Source: Treponema sp. (GTDB lineage: Bacteria > Spirochaetota > Spirochaetia > Treponematales > Treponemataceae). From it: a stretch of DNA of 49,023 bases. Of this stretch, positions 32,210-41,262 are shown in pieces (position 1 is the stretch's first letter; every line of letters begins with the position of its first letter). Under the pieces are notes generated by a model. The model searched no databases. It worked only from the letters and a program-made list of their open reading frames with translations, and had not been told where the DNA came from. The position numbers were made by a program, and so were the translations under genes. The stretch covers positions 1 to 49,023 of the forward strand of contig JAEDIW010000015.1 of NCBI GenBank assembly GCA_016296655.1, read 5' to 3'.

Positions 32210-33571
32210 TTGGAATTTATTGAGCAGTTTGAAATAAAAATAAAAGAATCCCTTTGTAACTCAGGTGTTGTTTTATCTGAAAATTGCAGACTTGGTATGG
32301 CAGTTTCTGGTGGTGCAGATTCAATTGCCATGCTTACTTCTATTTTTTACATTTGCAGAAAAATCGGGACGAAACTTTTTGTAATTACTGTAAATCACAG
32401 GATTCGCAGTGAACAGGATTCTGGAGGTGATGCAGAATTTGTTTTGCAGTATTGCAGAAATTTGGGGGTGGCTTGTACTGTACATGCATTGCAGGATGGG
32501 GAAGTTTTTAAAACTGCACAGATTCGTAAAGGTGGTATTGAAGAAGCTGCCAGATTTTTGCGCTATCAGGCTTTTGAAAAATTCATAATTGAAAAAGAAA
32601 TTGATTTTTTATGTCTGGCGCATAATCAGAATGATAATCTTGAAACGATTTTGATGCGTTTTTTGCAGGGTAGTACGGGGCTTGCTTCTTGCGGAATAAG
32701 GCCTGTACGAAATAAATTTATAAGGCCGCTGCTTTCGGTTTCCAGACATGAAATTGAAGATTATTTGAATTGCCGCAAGGTTTCATGGCGTACTGATCAA
32801 ACCAATTTTGACAACTCATATTTAAGGAATAAAATCAGAAATCAATTAATCCCGTACCTTGATTCTCTTTTTGGGGGCTGGCAGAAATCAGTTCTGGCAG
32901 GAGCTGAAAAACATGCTGTTGATTTTGATTTTCTGGAAAAACAAGCCGAATTCCATGTATGGCAAAAAAATGGACATGATTGTTGCTGGATGCCAGTTGC
33001 AGAACTTAGGAAATTGCATGGAGCGGTGCGTAGAAGACTGTTTTTTTCTGCTGTAAATGACCTTGGATTAAATTACAGAATTCCATATTTATTTGTAAAA
33101 AAATGTGAAGAAATCCTCTTTCATGAAAATATTTGCGCGGAACAGACGTATTGTGTTTTTGGAGTTCAGGTACGAAGTAACGGAGAAAGTTTTTTTATTG
33201 AAAAAAAGGCAAATTTTAAGACGCATAAGGGATTCTTTGCTATAATAGCTCATGAAGGAATTTTTGACTTTCCTTTTGGACAGGTAAAAGCCGAAAATGG
33301 AACTGTAGAATTTTGTTCTGATAACATTGTGCTGAAAAACCTGAAATTTCCGTTTTGCATACGCAGCAGGCAGATTTGTGATGTGATAATTTCTGCTGAC
33401 GGAAAAATGAGGAATGTAAATGATATTTTTTCTTCATGGGCTGTCCCTGACTCATTGCGCGATGAAATTCCGCTTGTTCAGGTTTTGTCCGAAAAAAATC
33501 AAGCGCTGGTCTGCATTTGTGGTTCGGTTCTGGGATTTGACAATTGGATTGTAAAAGATTTTTTATATTAG
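32210..33571 (+). CDS. tilS: tRNA(Ile)-lysidine synthase
   Basis: TilS changes C34 of tRNA-Ile2 to lysidine so it reads AUA. The 453-residue protein has the PP-loop SGGADS (33-38), VNHRIRSEQDSGGDAEFV, the LAHNQNDNLETILMRFLQGS signature, and the DxxNxxxxYLRNxIR pattern in TDQTNFDNSYLRNKIRNQL. The C-terminal domain is diverged. The start is TTG with AGG a few bases upstream; no ATG is available before the PP-loop region. A TPR-like gene begins 17 bases after its stop. Confidence 0.95.
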   Translation: MEFIEQFEIKIKESLCNSGVVLSENCRLGMAVSGGADSIAMLTSIFYICRKIGTKLFVITVNHRIRSEQDSGGDAEFVLQYCRNLGVACTVHALQDGEVFKTAQIRKGGIEEAARFLRYQAFEKFIIEKEIDFLCLAHNQNDNLETILMRFLQGSTGLASCGIRPVRNKFIRPLLSVSRHEIEDYLNCRKVSWRTDQTNFDNSYLRNKIRNQLIPYLDSLFGGWQKSVLAGAEKHAVDFDFLEKQAEFHVWQKNGHDCCWMPVAELRKLHGAVRRRLFFSAVNDLGLNYRIPYLFVKKCEEILFHENICAEQTYCVFGVQVRSNGESFFIEKKANFKTHKGFFAIIAHEGIFDFPFGQVKAENGTVEFCSDNIVLKNLKFPFCIRSRQICDVIISADGKMRNVNDIFSSWAVPDSLRDEIPLVQVLSEKNQALVCICGSVLGFDNWIVKDFLY

Positions 33572-33588
33572 AGAGTCTGTTATTGAAA

Positions 33589-35730
33589 ATGAAAAAAAGT
33601 AAACATTTGAAAAGAATCAGTTTTTTTGCCCTCTTTGTTTTTTTTCTGTCAGCTGGAAATTTATTCTGTGAAAATGCAGCTTTGATTGCCAATCGTCAGA
33701 CGGCAATCAGATGTCTGAAACTTGCAAAATCTTATATAAGTCAGAATATTTGGGATGCAGTGAGTTCTAAAATAGAAATGGGGCTTGCCTACGATGATTC
33801 TATTTCAGATTTATGGTATCTGGATGCGGTCGTAAAAACTCATAATGGCGCAACCCGTTCTGAAATACGGCCTTTGATTGAGCGTTCTCTTGCGCAAGGC
33901 AACTGGATTGATTATAACAGGGATAATGCAAGGGTTTTATATGCAGATTTGCTGTGTGACACAGGTTTGCATGAGCAGGCTCTGGCTGTTTTGGATGAAG
34001 AACCATTTCTGTTTTCTGCTGATGCAGAGTTTATCAGGATAAAAGTCTTTTATCTGCAAAAAACGTCTGACAGTCTGGAAAGGGCAAGAGACAAGATTGA
34101 TGCTGCCCGAAGGGTTTATCCATCAGATGCAAGGTTTGCACGGCTTTTTTTTCGCAATGAATTTGCCCTGTTAAAAGAAGGGGAGCGTCCATCGCCTGAT
34201 GTTCAGAGAATTGCAGATGCCTTTATACTTCTGGTTCCTAAATATGCTGATGCTGATGCTGAACTGGAACTTTATGCGGCTCTTTTTTCTGACGGTGAGA
34301 AAAAAATCAGACTTTTAAAAGCTTATCATGCAAAAGAACTTACTCATCCGCTTTATGCAGAAGCTTCGTTGAAGGCAGGTTTGATGACCCAGAAAGAAGC
34401 TGTTGAGTATTTTGTGGAGTGGGCTGATGTTTCTATTTCTCTTGAATGGCTGAAATCTTTTGCAGTTCTTATTACAGAAGATGAACCTGTGGAATTTTTA
34501 CGGGAATATTTGAATTCGTATGAGGGACTTCTTACTGTTGATACAGATGGTGATTTGGAACCTAACCTTTTTGTAGATTATTACCGTGGCCGCCCGCAAA
34601 ACATTCAGTGGGACAGAAATAATGACGGAATAAATGAATGGACTGCTGTCTGTGATTTTGGTGTGCCGACAGCTGTTTGCATTCCTGCAGACGAAATTAG
34701 TGTAAATTATGGTTCTTTCCCATACATAACTAAACTTTCGCATAAAAATTCTAATGGAAGAAATGTGACTTTTTCTTTTGCAGATGAACAGTTTGAGTGG
34801 ACTCCTTTTTCTGTGTCTGCTGAGCTTACGCTTCGCGATGCGCTTAGAATGGATTTTTTTCTGCCACAGATTAATTTTAGTGCAAAAGAACTGGATTTCA
34901 AAACTTCTGCAAAATTTGCTTTTTCTTATGAAATAGATTCTGATGAATATGCTGGTGCAATAATCAGTTTTTCGCTGCTGAATGGAATTCCTCAGAGTGC
35001 TGTTTATTCATTGAATGAGGTTCAGTATGCGCAGGCATTTTTTGAAGATGGCAGGCCTTTATTTAGGGCTGTTGACCGTGATGGTGATGGAATTTTTGAA
35101 ACAACGGAAACTTATGCTCTTGATGAAGATGGAAAAATAGAAATGTCTGCTGAAGATTCCAGTCTTTTGATGACAAGCCTGTATGGCTATCCTATGGAAC
35201 GCAACGGTTTGTACATAAAAATGATTCAAATCGATCAGAATGGAGATACTAAGCCTGATTTTACCGAAGAGTATCTTGCTGGCAATGGAAAAATTACTTC
35301 ATGGGATTCTGATAATGACGGGCATTGGGATACCCGATATGTCCGTTATCCCAAAAAAGGTGATGAAGGCCTGATTGAAGATTCGATGTTTTATCTTATG
35401 CCGGGCAGAGTTTTGACGGCTGTAACCTGTGTTGACGGAGAACCTGTAAAAGTTGTTTCTAATGAAATTGAATATGGTGTAACAAAAGGGGAAATCTCTG
35501 ATTTTTATTGGGTGGGCAATGCTGGCTCTATGGCTGAAGAGGAAGCTGTTGCTGCTTCCCTAGATAAAATGAACAGGCAGGGAGAATGCCTTGTTGTAGA
35601 AGTTGAAAATTCCAGAGTTCTGTCAATAAAAGTTGCAGATTTTATGTTTGGCAGGCTTATTCCGCAGGAAGAACAGGATAGTTTGGAAGATTTGCAGGAA
35701 TCGCAGGCTGAAAAAAAATCCGAAAATTAA
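33589..35730 (+). CDS. Secreted repeat protein with Asp-rich calcium-type loops
   Basis: The 713-residue product starts with a signal peptide (MKKSKHLKRISFFALFVFFLSAGNLFC). The N-terminal part (about 30-320) is helical and TPR-like. The C-terminal half carries at least five short loops of DxDxDG or DxNxDG type: VDTDGDLEPN, DRNNDGINEW, DRDGDGIFET, DQNGDTKPDF and DSDNDGHWDT. These resemble calcium-binding loops of thrombospondin-3 or EF-hand type. The protein is probably periplasmic or surface-exposed. It is the first of three plus-strand genes with a protease and lepA. The start follows GAGAG at an unusually long distance. I do not recognise a named family. Confidence 0.75.
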   Translation: MKKSKHLKRISFFALFVFFLSAGNLFCENAALIANRQTAIRCLKLAKSYISQNIWDAVSSKIEMGLAYDDSISDLWYLDAVVKTHNGATRSEIRPLIERSLAQGNWIDYNRDNARVLYADLLCDTGLHEQALAVLDEEPFLFSADAEFIRIKVFYLQKTSDSLERARDKIDAARRVYPSDARFARLFFRNEFALLKEGERPSPDVQRIADAFILLVPKYADADAELELYAALFSDGEKKIRLLKAYHAKELTHPLYAEASLKAGLMTQKEAVEYFVEWADVSISLEWLKSFAVLITEDEPVEFLREYLNSYEGLLTVDTDGDLEPNLFVDYYRGRPQNIQWDRNNDGINEWTAVCDFGVPTAVCIPADEISVNYGSFPYITKLSHKNSNGRNVTFSFADEQFEWTPFSVSAELTLRDALRMDFFLPQINFSAKELDFKTSAKFAFSYEIDSDEYAGAIISFSLLNGIPQSAVYSLNEVQYAQAFFEDGRPLFRAVDRDGDGIFETTETYALDEDGKIEMSAEDSSLLMTSLYGYPMERNGLYIKMIQIDQNGDTKPDFTEEYLAGNGKITSWDSDNDGHWDTRYVRYPKKGDEGLIEDSMFYLMPGRVLTAVTCVDGEPVKVVSNEIEYGVTKGEISDFYWVGNAGSMAEEEAVAASLDKMNRQGECLVVEVENSRVLSIKVADFMFGRLIPQEEQDSLEDLQESQAEKKSEN

Positions 35731-35761
35731 AAAACTTATGGAAAATTTTGTGCAGATACTG

Positions 35762-35854
35762 CTAGGGAAGTGCTGATTAACACTTGAAGCACTTACTCAG
35801 CACTTTACATCAAAGCCGTAAGTCATTGTCTTACGGACATTTAGCGGCATTCAG
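35762..35854. repeat. Two-hairpin intergenic repeat, copy 1
   Basis: This 93-base block begins CTAGGGAAGTGCTGATTAACAC and aligns over its whole length with 45089-45184. Hairpin 1 pairs AAGTGCTGA with TCAGCACTT. Hairpin 2 pairs CCGTAAG with CTTACGG. It lies 31 bases after the TPR-like gene. No T-run follows. The rest of the gap to 36012 shows no clear feature. Confidence 0.85.
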
Positions 35855-36012
35855 TGTAACCTGGGATTTTGGATGTGTTTTTGCACTGTTAATTTTTCTA
35901 GTTTTGTGGTATTGTAACGAAACAAAACTGCTTAATGAGTGTGTTTTCGCACAAGACGGCAAAGTACGCAAAGCCGCCTGTAAAAAAATATATAAATATG
36001 AATGGGAAAAAA

Positions 36013-37656
36013 ATGGGAAAAAATAAATTTGCTGGATTTTGTCTGTGCGTTTTGCCTTTTATTTTGGGGTGCGCTTCAAATGGAAACAAAATTGCGTCTG
36101 CAGAAAAAATTGACTATTCCCTTGAGGATGTGCGGAATGCAGAAATTGAAAGGGTAATGCAGATTGCTGATGAAAAACCTGTTCATGCTTTGTGGCGGGC
36201 TTCTCTTGTGGATGATGCAGATTTGATTGATTTGTGTTTTGAAAAAATCAGAAAACTGTATGAAAATGCAAAAGATGAAAAAGATTATTTTACATGCCTG
36301 AGACTTTTTCAGTCGCTTAAAGCTGCTGGCTATCCGAAAATTGCAGAATTGAATGTAGAGCTTGCCCAACTGGAAGAAAGTTGCCGCAGCGGTGTGCCTG
36401 GATTGGAAAACGAGATGCATTCTTCTGAAGGTATTAAGCGTGATTTTCCTGAAAATGTGTCGCAATATATTGAAGGAACTGTGACGGTTTGGGTTGATCA
36501 GGGCATAAAGGTTGAGCGGGGTGTTGGTTTTGCTGACCGAGTAATTGGTTCAGGCTTTTTTATCAGTAAAGACGGCTATATCGTAACAAATCACCATGTA
36601 ATAAAAAATGTTGTTGATACAAAGTTTGAGGGTGTTGCCAGACTTTATGTAAGGCTTGCAGATGATCCTGACACAAGAATTCCGGCAAAGGTAATAGGAT
36701 ACGATGAACTTTTTGACCTTGCCCTGCTGAAAATAGAAGTTGATGCACCCTATGTATTTTCGCTTGGGTCAAGTTCTCAATTGTCTGTAGGGGACAGGAT
36801 TTATGCAATTGGTTCGCCTATAGGTCTTGACAGGACTTTGACATCTGGTATTGTTTCTGCAAAAAATAGAAAACTGTTTTCTACGGGAAGTGTTTTTCAA
36901 ATTGATGCTGCTGTAAACGGCGGAAATTCTGGCGGTCCATGTATAGATGTGAATGGAAATGTCCAGGCAATTGTTTTTGCTGGAATGCCTCAGTATCAGG
37001 GCTTGAATTTTGCCATTCCTGTTGAGTATTTGAAGACTGATTTGCCTATGCTTTTTCATGGCGGAAAACGGGAACATGTCTGGCTTGGAGGATTTGGTCA
37101 TACTTTGCGGCAGGGAAATGTTTCCAAAGGTGTTGAAATTCAATATGTAATGTCATCTGGTGCTGCTCAGCGTTCGGGGCTGTCTTCCGGGTGCGTTATT
37201 ACTGCTGTGAATGGAAAAGAGGTGAACTCTCTGGAAGATTTTCAGACTGTTCTGCGGCAGTTTGTTCCAGAAACTTTGATTTTGCTGGATTATATTGATG
37301 CCTCTGAAAATGAAAAAACTGTGCTGGTTTATCTTGATGTCCGTCCTGAAAAGCCTGGAAAAACGGTTTATGAGCATGATTTGAGGGAAACTTCGTTTAT
37401 TCCTCTTTTTGGAATGGGGCTGCGTGCTGTTTCTACAACGAGTTCCCGAAAATATGCAATTTCAACCATAATAAAAGGCGGAATTGCAGACGAGTCAGGA
37501 TTTTCTGAAAATGATCCTGTGGATATTGGTAAGGTAAAATTTTCAGAAGATGATTCTTATCTTGCTGTTGAAATTTATGCTAGAAAACGGAAAAAAGGTT
37601 ATCTGGATGTAGGCGTATCGATTGCAACTCCGCTGGATAGCCCATATTATTTTTAA
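36013..37656 (+). CDS. Lipid-anchored HtrA/DegP-like serine protease with N-terminal extension
   Basis: The 547-residue protein has a lipoprotein signal ending FILGC (Cys 20). A helical region of about 125 residues unlike DegP comes first. The trypsin-like domain has His 195 (TNHHV), Asp 235 (LFDLALL) and Ser 306 (GGNSGGPC). A PDZ domain follows (about 365-440), and the last 100 residues are less clear. It should act at the inner or outer membrane on envelope proteins. ATG 36013 has GGGA five bases upstream; ATG 35998 is also possible. It lies between the calcium-loop protein and lepA. Confidence 0.87.
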   Translation: MGKNKFAGFCLCVLPFILGCASNGNKIASAEKIDYSLEDVRNAEIERVMQIADEKPVHALWRASLVDDADLIDLCFEKIRKLYENAKDEKDYFTCLRLFQSLKAAGYPKIAELNVELAQLEESCRSGVPGLENEMHSSEGIKRDFPENVSQYIEGTVTVWVDQGIKVERGVGFADRVIGSGFFISKDGYIVTNHHVIKNVVDTKFEGVARLYVRLADDPDTRIPAKVIGYDELFDLALLKIEVDAPYVFSLGSSSQLSVGDRIYAIGSPIGLDRTLTSGIVSAKNRKLFSTGSVFQIDAAVNGGNSGGPCIDVNGNVQAIVFAGMPQYQGLNFAIPVEYLKTDLPMLFHGGKREHVWLGGFGHTLRQGNVSKGVEIQYVMSSGAAQRSGLSSGCVITAVNGKEVNSLEDFQTVLRQFVPETLILLDYIDASENEKTVLVYLDVRPEKPGKTVYEHDLRETSFIPLFGMGLRAVSTTSSRKYAISTIIKGGIADESGFSENDPVDIGKVKFSEDDSYLAVEIYARKRKKGYLDVGVSIATPLDSPYYF

Positions 37657-37665
37657 GGAAAAAAT

Positions 37666-39471
37666 ATGACAGATTTGAAGTATAAAAGAAATTTTTGTAT
37701 TGTTGCTCACATTGACCACGGAAAATCAACTTTGGCTGACAGATTAATTCAGAAAGCAAAGATAATTGATGACCGCCAGATGAAAAATCAGATTCTGGAT
37801 AATATGGATATTGAACGGGAGCGTGGAATTACTATAAAAAGTCAGGCTGTAACGATTCCCTATCATGCAAAGGATGGAAATGATTATGAGCTGAACTTTG
37901 TTGATACTCCAGGACATGTGGATTTTTCATACGAAGTTTCCAGAGCGATTGCTTCTTGTGAAGGTGCTCTGCTTCTGGTTGATGCAAGCCAAGGCGTTGA
38001 ATCTCAAACAATGAGCAATATGTACATGGCTTTGGAGCATGACCTTGAAATTGTGCCTGTTATTAATAAAATTGATTTGCCTTCTGCTGATATTCCGTCT
38101 GTAAAACATCAGATTGACCATGATTTGGGACTTGATTCCTCTGATGCACAGCTGGTTTCTGCAAAAACTGGTGAAGGCATTGATAATCTTTTTGAGGCTA
38201 TTGTTAAAAAGTTTCCGCCACCATCGGGTTCTGTGGATGCTCCTGCAAGGGCTTTGATTTTTGACTGCCATTATGATGACTACCGGGGAGTTATTGTACA
38301 TATTCGTGTGATGGAAGGCCGTATAAAAACCGGTGACACAATAAGGATGATGCACAATGGCGTTGACTACAAGGTTGAACAGGCTGGAATTTTCAAAATT
38401 AAATACGAAGAAACAGGTGTTCTTGAATCTGGCGATGTTGGTTATATTATTGCTGGCATAAAAACAGTAAGTGATGTGCGTGTTGGAGATACTGTTACTC
38501 TTGCAGATAATCCTGCTGCTGAACCTCTGCCAGGCTTTAAAGAGGTAAAACCTGTTGTATATTCTTCGATTTATCCTATGGATTCCAATGATTATGAAGA
38601 ATTGAAATCAAGTATGGAACGCCTGAAGTTAAATGATGCAAGTCTTGTATTTGAAAAAGATAATTCAATAGCTTTGGGTAACGGTTTTAGATGTGGATTT
38701 TTGGGCTTGCTGCATCTTGAAATAATTGAAGAACGCCTTGAGCGTGATTATGATCAGGCTGTTATTTTTACAGCTCCTTCTGTACGCTATAAAATTCAGC
38801 TGTCTAACGGTGAAGAAATTTTTGTAGACAACCCATCTGAATATCCTGATGATGGCCGTGTAAGAAGTGCTGAAGAACCGTATATTAAGGCTTCGATTAT
38901 AACACCAACTGAATATATTGGTTCCATCATTGCGCTTTGTACGGAAAAGCGTGGAATGCAGTCGAATATGACCTATCTTGACGAAAAACGTGTAGAACTT
39001 ATTTATGAAATGCCGCTTGCAGAGGTTCTTTTCGATTTTTATGACAGGCTGAAAAGTTATAGCCGCGGTTATGCTTCATTTGATTATGAAGTCATTGGAT
39101 ACAGACCTACGACGCTTGTAAAAATTGACATTCTGATAAACGGTAAGCCGGTTGATGCGCTTGCACAGCTGACTTTCAAGGATAATGCTTCTGCGCATGC
39201 ACATAAAGTCTGTTCTCGCTTAAAGGATGAAATTTCCAGGCAGCAGTTTAAGATTGCAATTCAAGGTGCAATCGGAAGTCAGATTATTGCCCGGGAAACT
39301 GTAAATCCTGTACGGAAAGATGTTCTTGCAAAATGTTATGGCGGTGATATTACAAGAAAGCGGAAACTTCTTGAAAAACAGAAGGAAGGTAAAAAGCGCA
39401 TGAAAATGGTTGGAAATGTTGAACTGCCACAGTCTGCATTTCTTGCAGTCCTTCGTGAAAAAGAAGAATAG
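37666..39471 (+). CDS. lepA: Elongation factor 4 (LepA)
   Basis: LepA is a ribosome-associated GTPase that affects initiation and back-translocation. The 601-residue protein has the G1 motif AHIDHGKST (14-22), RERGITIKSQ, DTPGHVDF and NKIDLPSAD, domain II, the EF-G-like domains and the LepA-specific C-terminal domain ending GNVELPQSAFLAVL. AAGGA precedes the ATG nine bases after the protease stop, so the two may be co-transcribed. Confidence 0.97.
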   Translation: MTDLKYKRNFCIVAHIDHGKSTLADRLIQKAKIIDDRQMKNQILDNMDIERERGITIKSQAVTIPYHAKDGNDYELNFVDTPGHVDFSYEVSRAIASCEGALLLVDASQGVESQTMSNMYMALEHDLEIVPVINKIDLPSADIPSVKHQIDHDLGLDSSDAQLVSAKTGEGIDNLFEAIVKKFPPPSGSVDAPARALIFDCHYDDYRGVIVHIRVMEGRIKTGDTIRMMHNGVDYKVEQAGIFKIKYEETGVLESGDVGYIIAGIKTVSDVRVGDTVTLADNPAAEPLPGFKEVKPVVYSSIYPMDSNDYEELKSSMERLKLNDASLVFEKDNSIALGNGFRCGFLGLLHLEIIEERLERDYDQAVIFTAPSVRYKIQLSNGEEIFVDNPSEYPDDGRVRSAEEPYIKASIITPTEYIGSIIALCTEKRGMQSNMTYLDEKRVELIYEMPLAEVLFDFYDRLKSYSRGYASFDYEVIGYRPTTLVKIDILINGKPVDALAQLTFKDNASAHAHKVCSRLKDEISRQQFKIAIQGAIGSQIIARETVNPVRKDVLAKCYGGDITRKRKLLEKQKEGKKRMKMVGNVELPQSAFLAVLREKEE

Positions 39472-39499
39472 CAGATTACTGGATTTGTTGGAAAATTTT

Positions 39500-39549
39500 G
39501 CTGATTTTTGTGCAGCCTGAAGCAGATGCTGAAAATGCTGAAAATCAGC
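39500..39549. terminator. Hairpin between convergent lepA and the Maf-like gene
   Basis: GCTGATTTT (39500) and AAAATCAGC (39541) form a perfect 9-base stem around a 32-base loop. It overlaps the end of the minus-strand gene. T-runs are short. Confidence 0.5.
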
Positions 39550-41251
39550 TTTCTAATATTTTTTTTGCCAGTGAAAAGGTTTTTATAAAGAAATTCAATT
39601 CGCTTCGGACTCTTTTTAAAAAGCTGATTTCAAGATTTGCCCGGAACCCGTCTGGAAAGTGCAGGTAAAGGTAGTTTCTGTCTTTTAGAATTTCAAGAAT
39701 TTTTTGTTTTTGATTAAAGTCATTTTCTTGGGAAAGCTTTTTTGTATTGCCAGAAAGAATGTCCTTTAATTCGTTTAGATTGAAAAGTTCTTCTTCAATA
39801 AACTTGAATGTCTGGGTTTTTAACGATTGATATTCATGGGTTTCAGAAATTTCAGGTGTTGTCAGGCTGAATGTGCTGAGTTTTTGAACGAATTCATTTT
39901 CTGAAAGTAACGGAAGATTTAATTTGATTCCGCGCTGGCCTATGTCAAAAAGATTCCTGCAGTTTTCAAACCAGAGCGGAAAGTTCTGTGCATAGTTAAG
40001 CAGAACAGGCGTTGTTATGATTTTTATGTTGTTTTTGCCGATGAGTGCCGAGTTTGAGGGAGCAAAGGCTGCTGCATAATTTCCTGATGGTGAAAGCCTG
40101 CTGGAAGCTGTCAGTTGTGCCTTGTGGCTTGCTGAACCGTTTGAATGTGTTTTTCCGGCAGAAAATGAAAAATCCATACCTGAAACAAAAACAGGAATAT
40201 CTTCATTTGTGCGCAGATTCAATGCAATGTATACGGCGGAAAGTCCTACGGAACCCATAGGCGGAAAAACCTGTGGTAAAATTCCAAGCTTTTTAAGCCT
40301 GCACAAAAAATTATTTGTGTCATATTCAGATGTAAAATAGCAGACTTTTCCAGGAGCAATGTCGGCTACATGGAATCTGGATGTTGTGTCGGCAAAAAAC
40401 AGAAATGGTTTTTCAGTATGTGATGCTGTTCCTATGTAGGATTTTTCTATTGCAAGCTGAGATTCTACGCCTGCAACTGCATCTGGAAAAATTCCGTTTG
40501 CAGTAAGAACTGGAAGCGTTGCATCGGCTGCAAGAATATAGCATTTTTTTCTTAGATTTTTGTCAGCAAGTAGATTGACTGTTCGTTCAAGACTTTCCCC
40601 TGTTCCTAAAACAAGAACAGGCTTTGATATGCTTTTTTTCAGTTTTTCAAAACGAATTGATTTTGATGTTTGAGAGCGTGCAATGTTTTGAATCAGGTTG
40701 CTGGAATACAGTCTTCCGAATTTTACAAGGGTCAGCCGGTTTTTCCAGAACTGTGCGGTTACCGTCTGGCATAAACTGAAAATCTTTGTGTAAAATTCCT
40801 GATTAAACTGAACTCCTGCAGAAAAATCCAGTCGAATTACGCGCTTTACAAACTCTTTTTTTATTTGCGGAAATTTCTTTTCGATGTCTTGTGCAAGGTT
40901 TTGCGGAAACTGCAAAGCTTCCTCAGGTGATAGAAAAATCAGTCTGGAATTGCTGAGATTTTGACAACCAGATAATTCTTCCTTAGAAAAGTTGTGGAGA
41001 GCAGGGTCTGCTTCGCAGGCAACCAGAAGGCAGTTTTCCGGCAACTTTGCAATCAGTTCTGTAAAACCATACCAGAGACCTGGCGAAAAGCAGAGAATCA
41101 GTGTTCCTTCACGAATTTCCAGTGAGGCAATAGTCTGCAGAATGGCTTTCTGTGGATTATATTTAGAGTATAGGTAACGGTTTTTATATAAAATGGAAAA
41201 GCCCCGTTCGGTAGAAACCTTACAGGGCTTTTCTAAAGGAACTGTTTCCAC
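39545..41251 (-). CDS. Motility-associated (Maf/DUF115, MptE-like) protein
   Basis: The 568-residue protein has the DUF115 core: KPVLVLGTGESLERTVNLL, ILAADATLPVLTANGIFPDAVAGVESQ, FFADTTSRFHV and PVFVSGMDFSFSAGKTHS. Proteins of this group transfer nonulosonic or other sugars to flagellins (Maf) or resemble 6-hydroxymethylpterin pyrophosphokinase. Treponemal flagellins are glycosylated, so a flagellin-modifying role is likely but not shown by position. The start is GTG with GGAAG five bases upstream, 11 bases after the SurA-like gene, so the two form an operon. Confidence 0.8.
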   Translation of the reverse strand: METVPLEKPCKVSTERGFSILYKNRYLYSKYNPQKAILQTIASLEIREGTLILCFSPGLWYGFTELIAKLPENCLLVACEADPALHNFSKEELSGCQNLSNSRLIFLSPEEALQFPQNLAQDIEKKFPQIKKEFVKRVIRLDFSAGVQFNQEFYTKIFSLCQTVTAQFWKNRLTLVKFGRLYSSNLIQNIARSQTSKSIRFEKLKKSISKPVLVLGTGESLERTVNLLADKNLRKKCYILAADATLPVLTANGIFPDAVAGVESQLAIEKSYIGTASHTEKPFLFFADTTSRFHVADIAPGKVCYFTSEYDTNNFLCRLKKLGILPQVFPPMGSVGLSAVYIALNLRTNEDIPVFVSGMDFSFSAGKTHSNGSASHKAQLTASSRLSPSGNYAAAFAPSNSALIGKNNIKIITTPVLLNYAQNFPLWFENCRNLFDIGQRGIKLNLPLLSENEFVQKLSTFSLTTPEISETHEYQSLKTQTFKFIEEELFNLNELKDILSGNTKKLSQENDFNQKQKILEILKDRNYLYLHFPDGFRANLEISFLKRVRSELNFFIKTFSLAKKILES

Positions 41252-41262
41252 AAAAACTTCCG

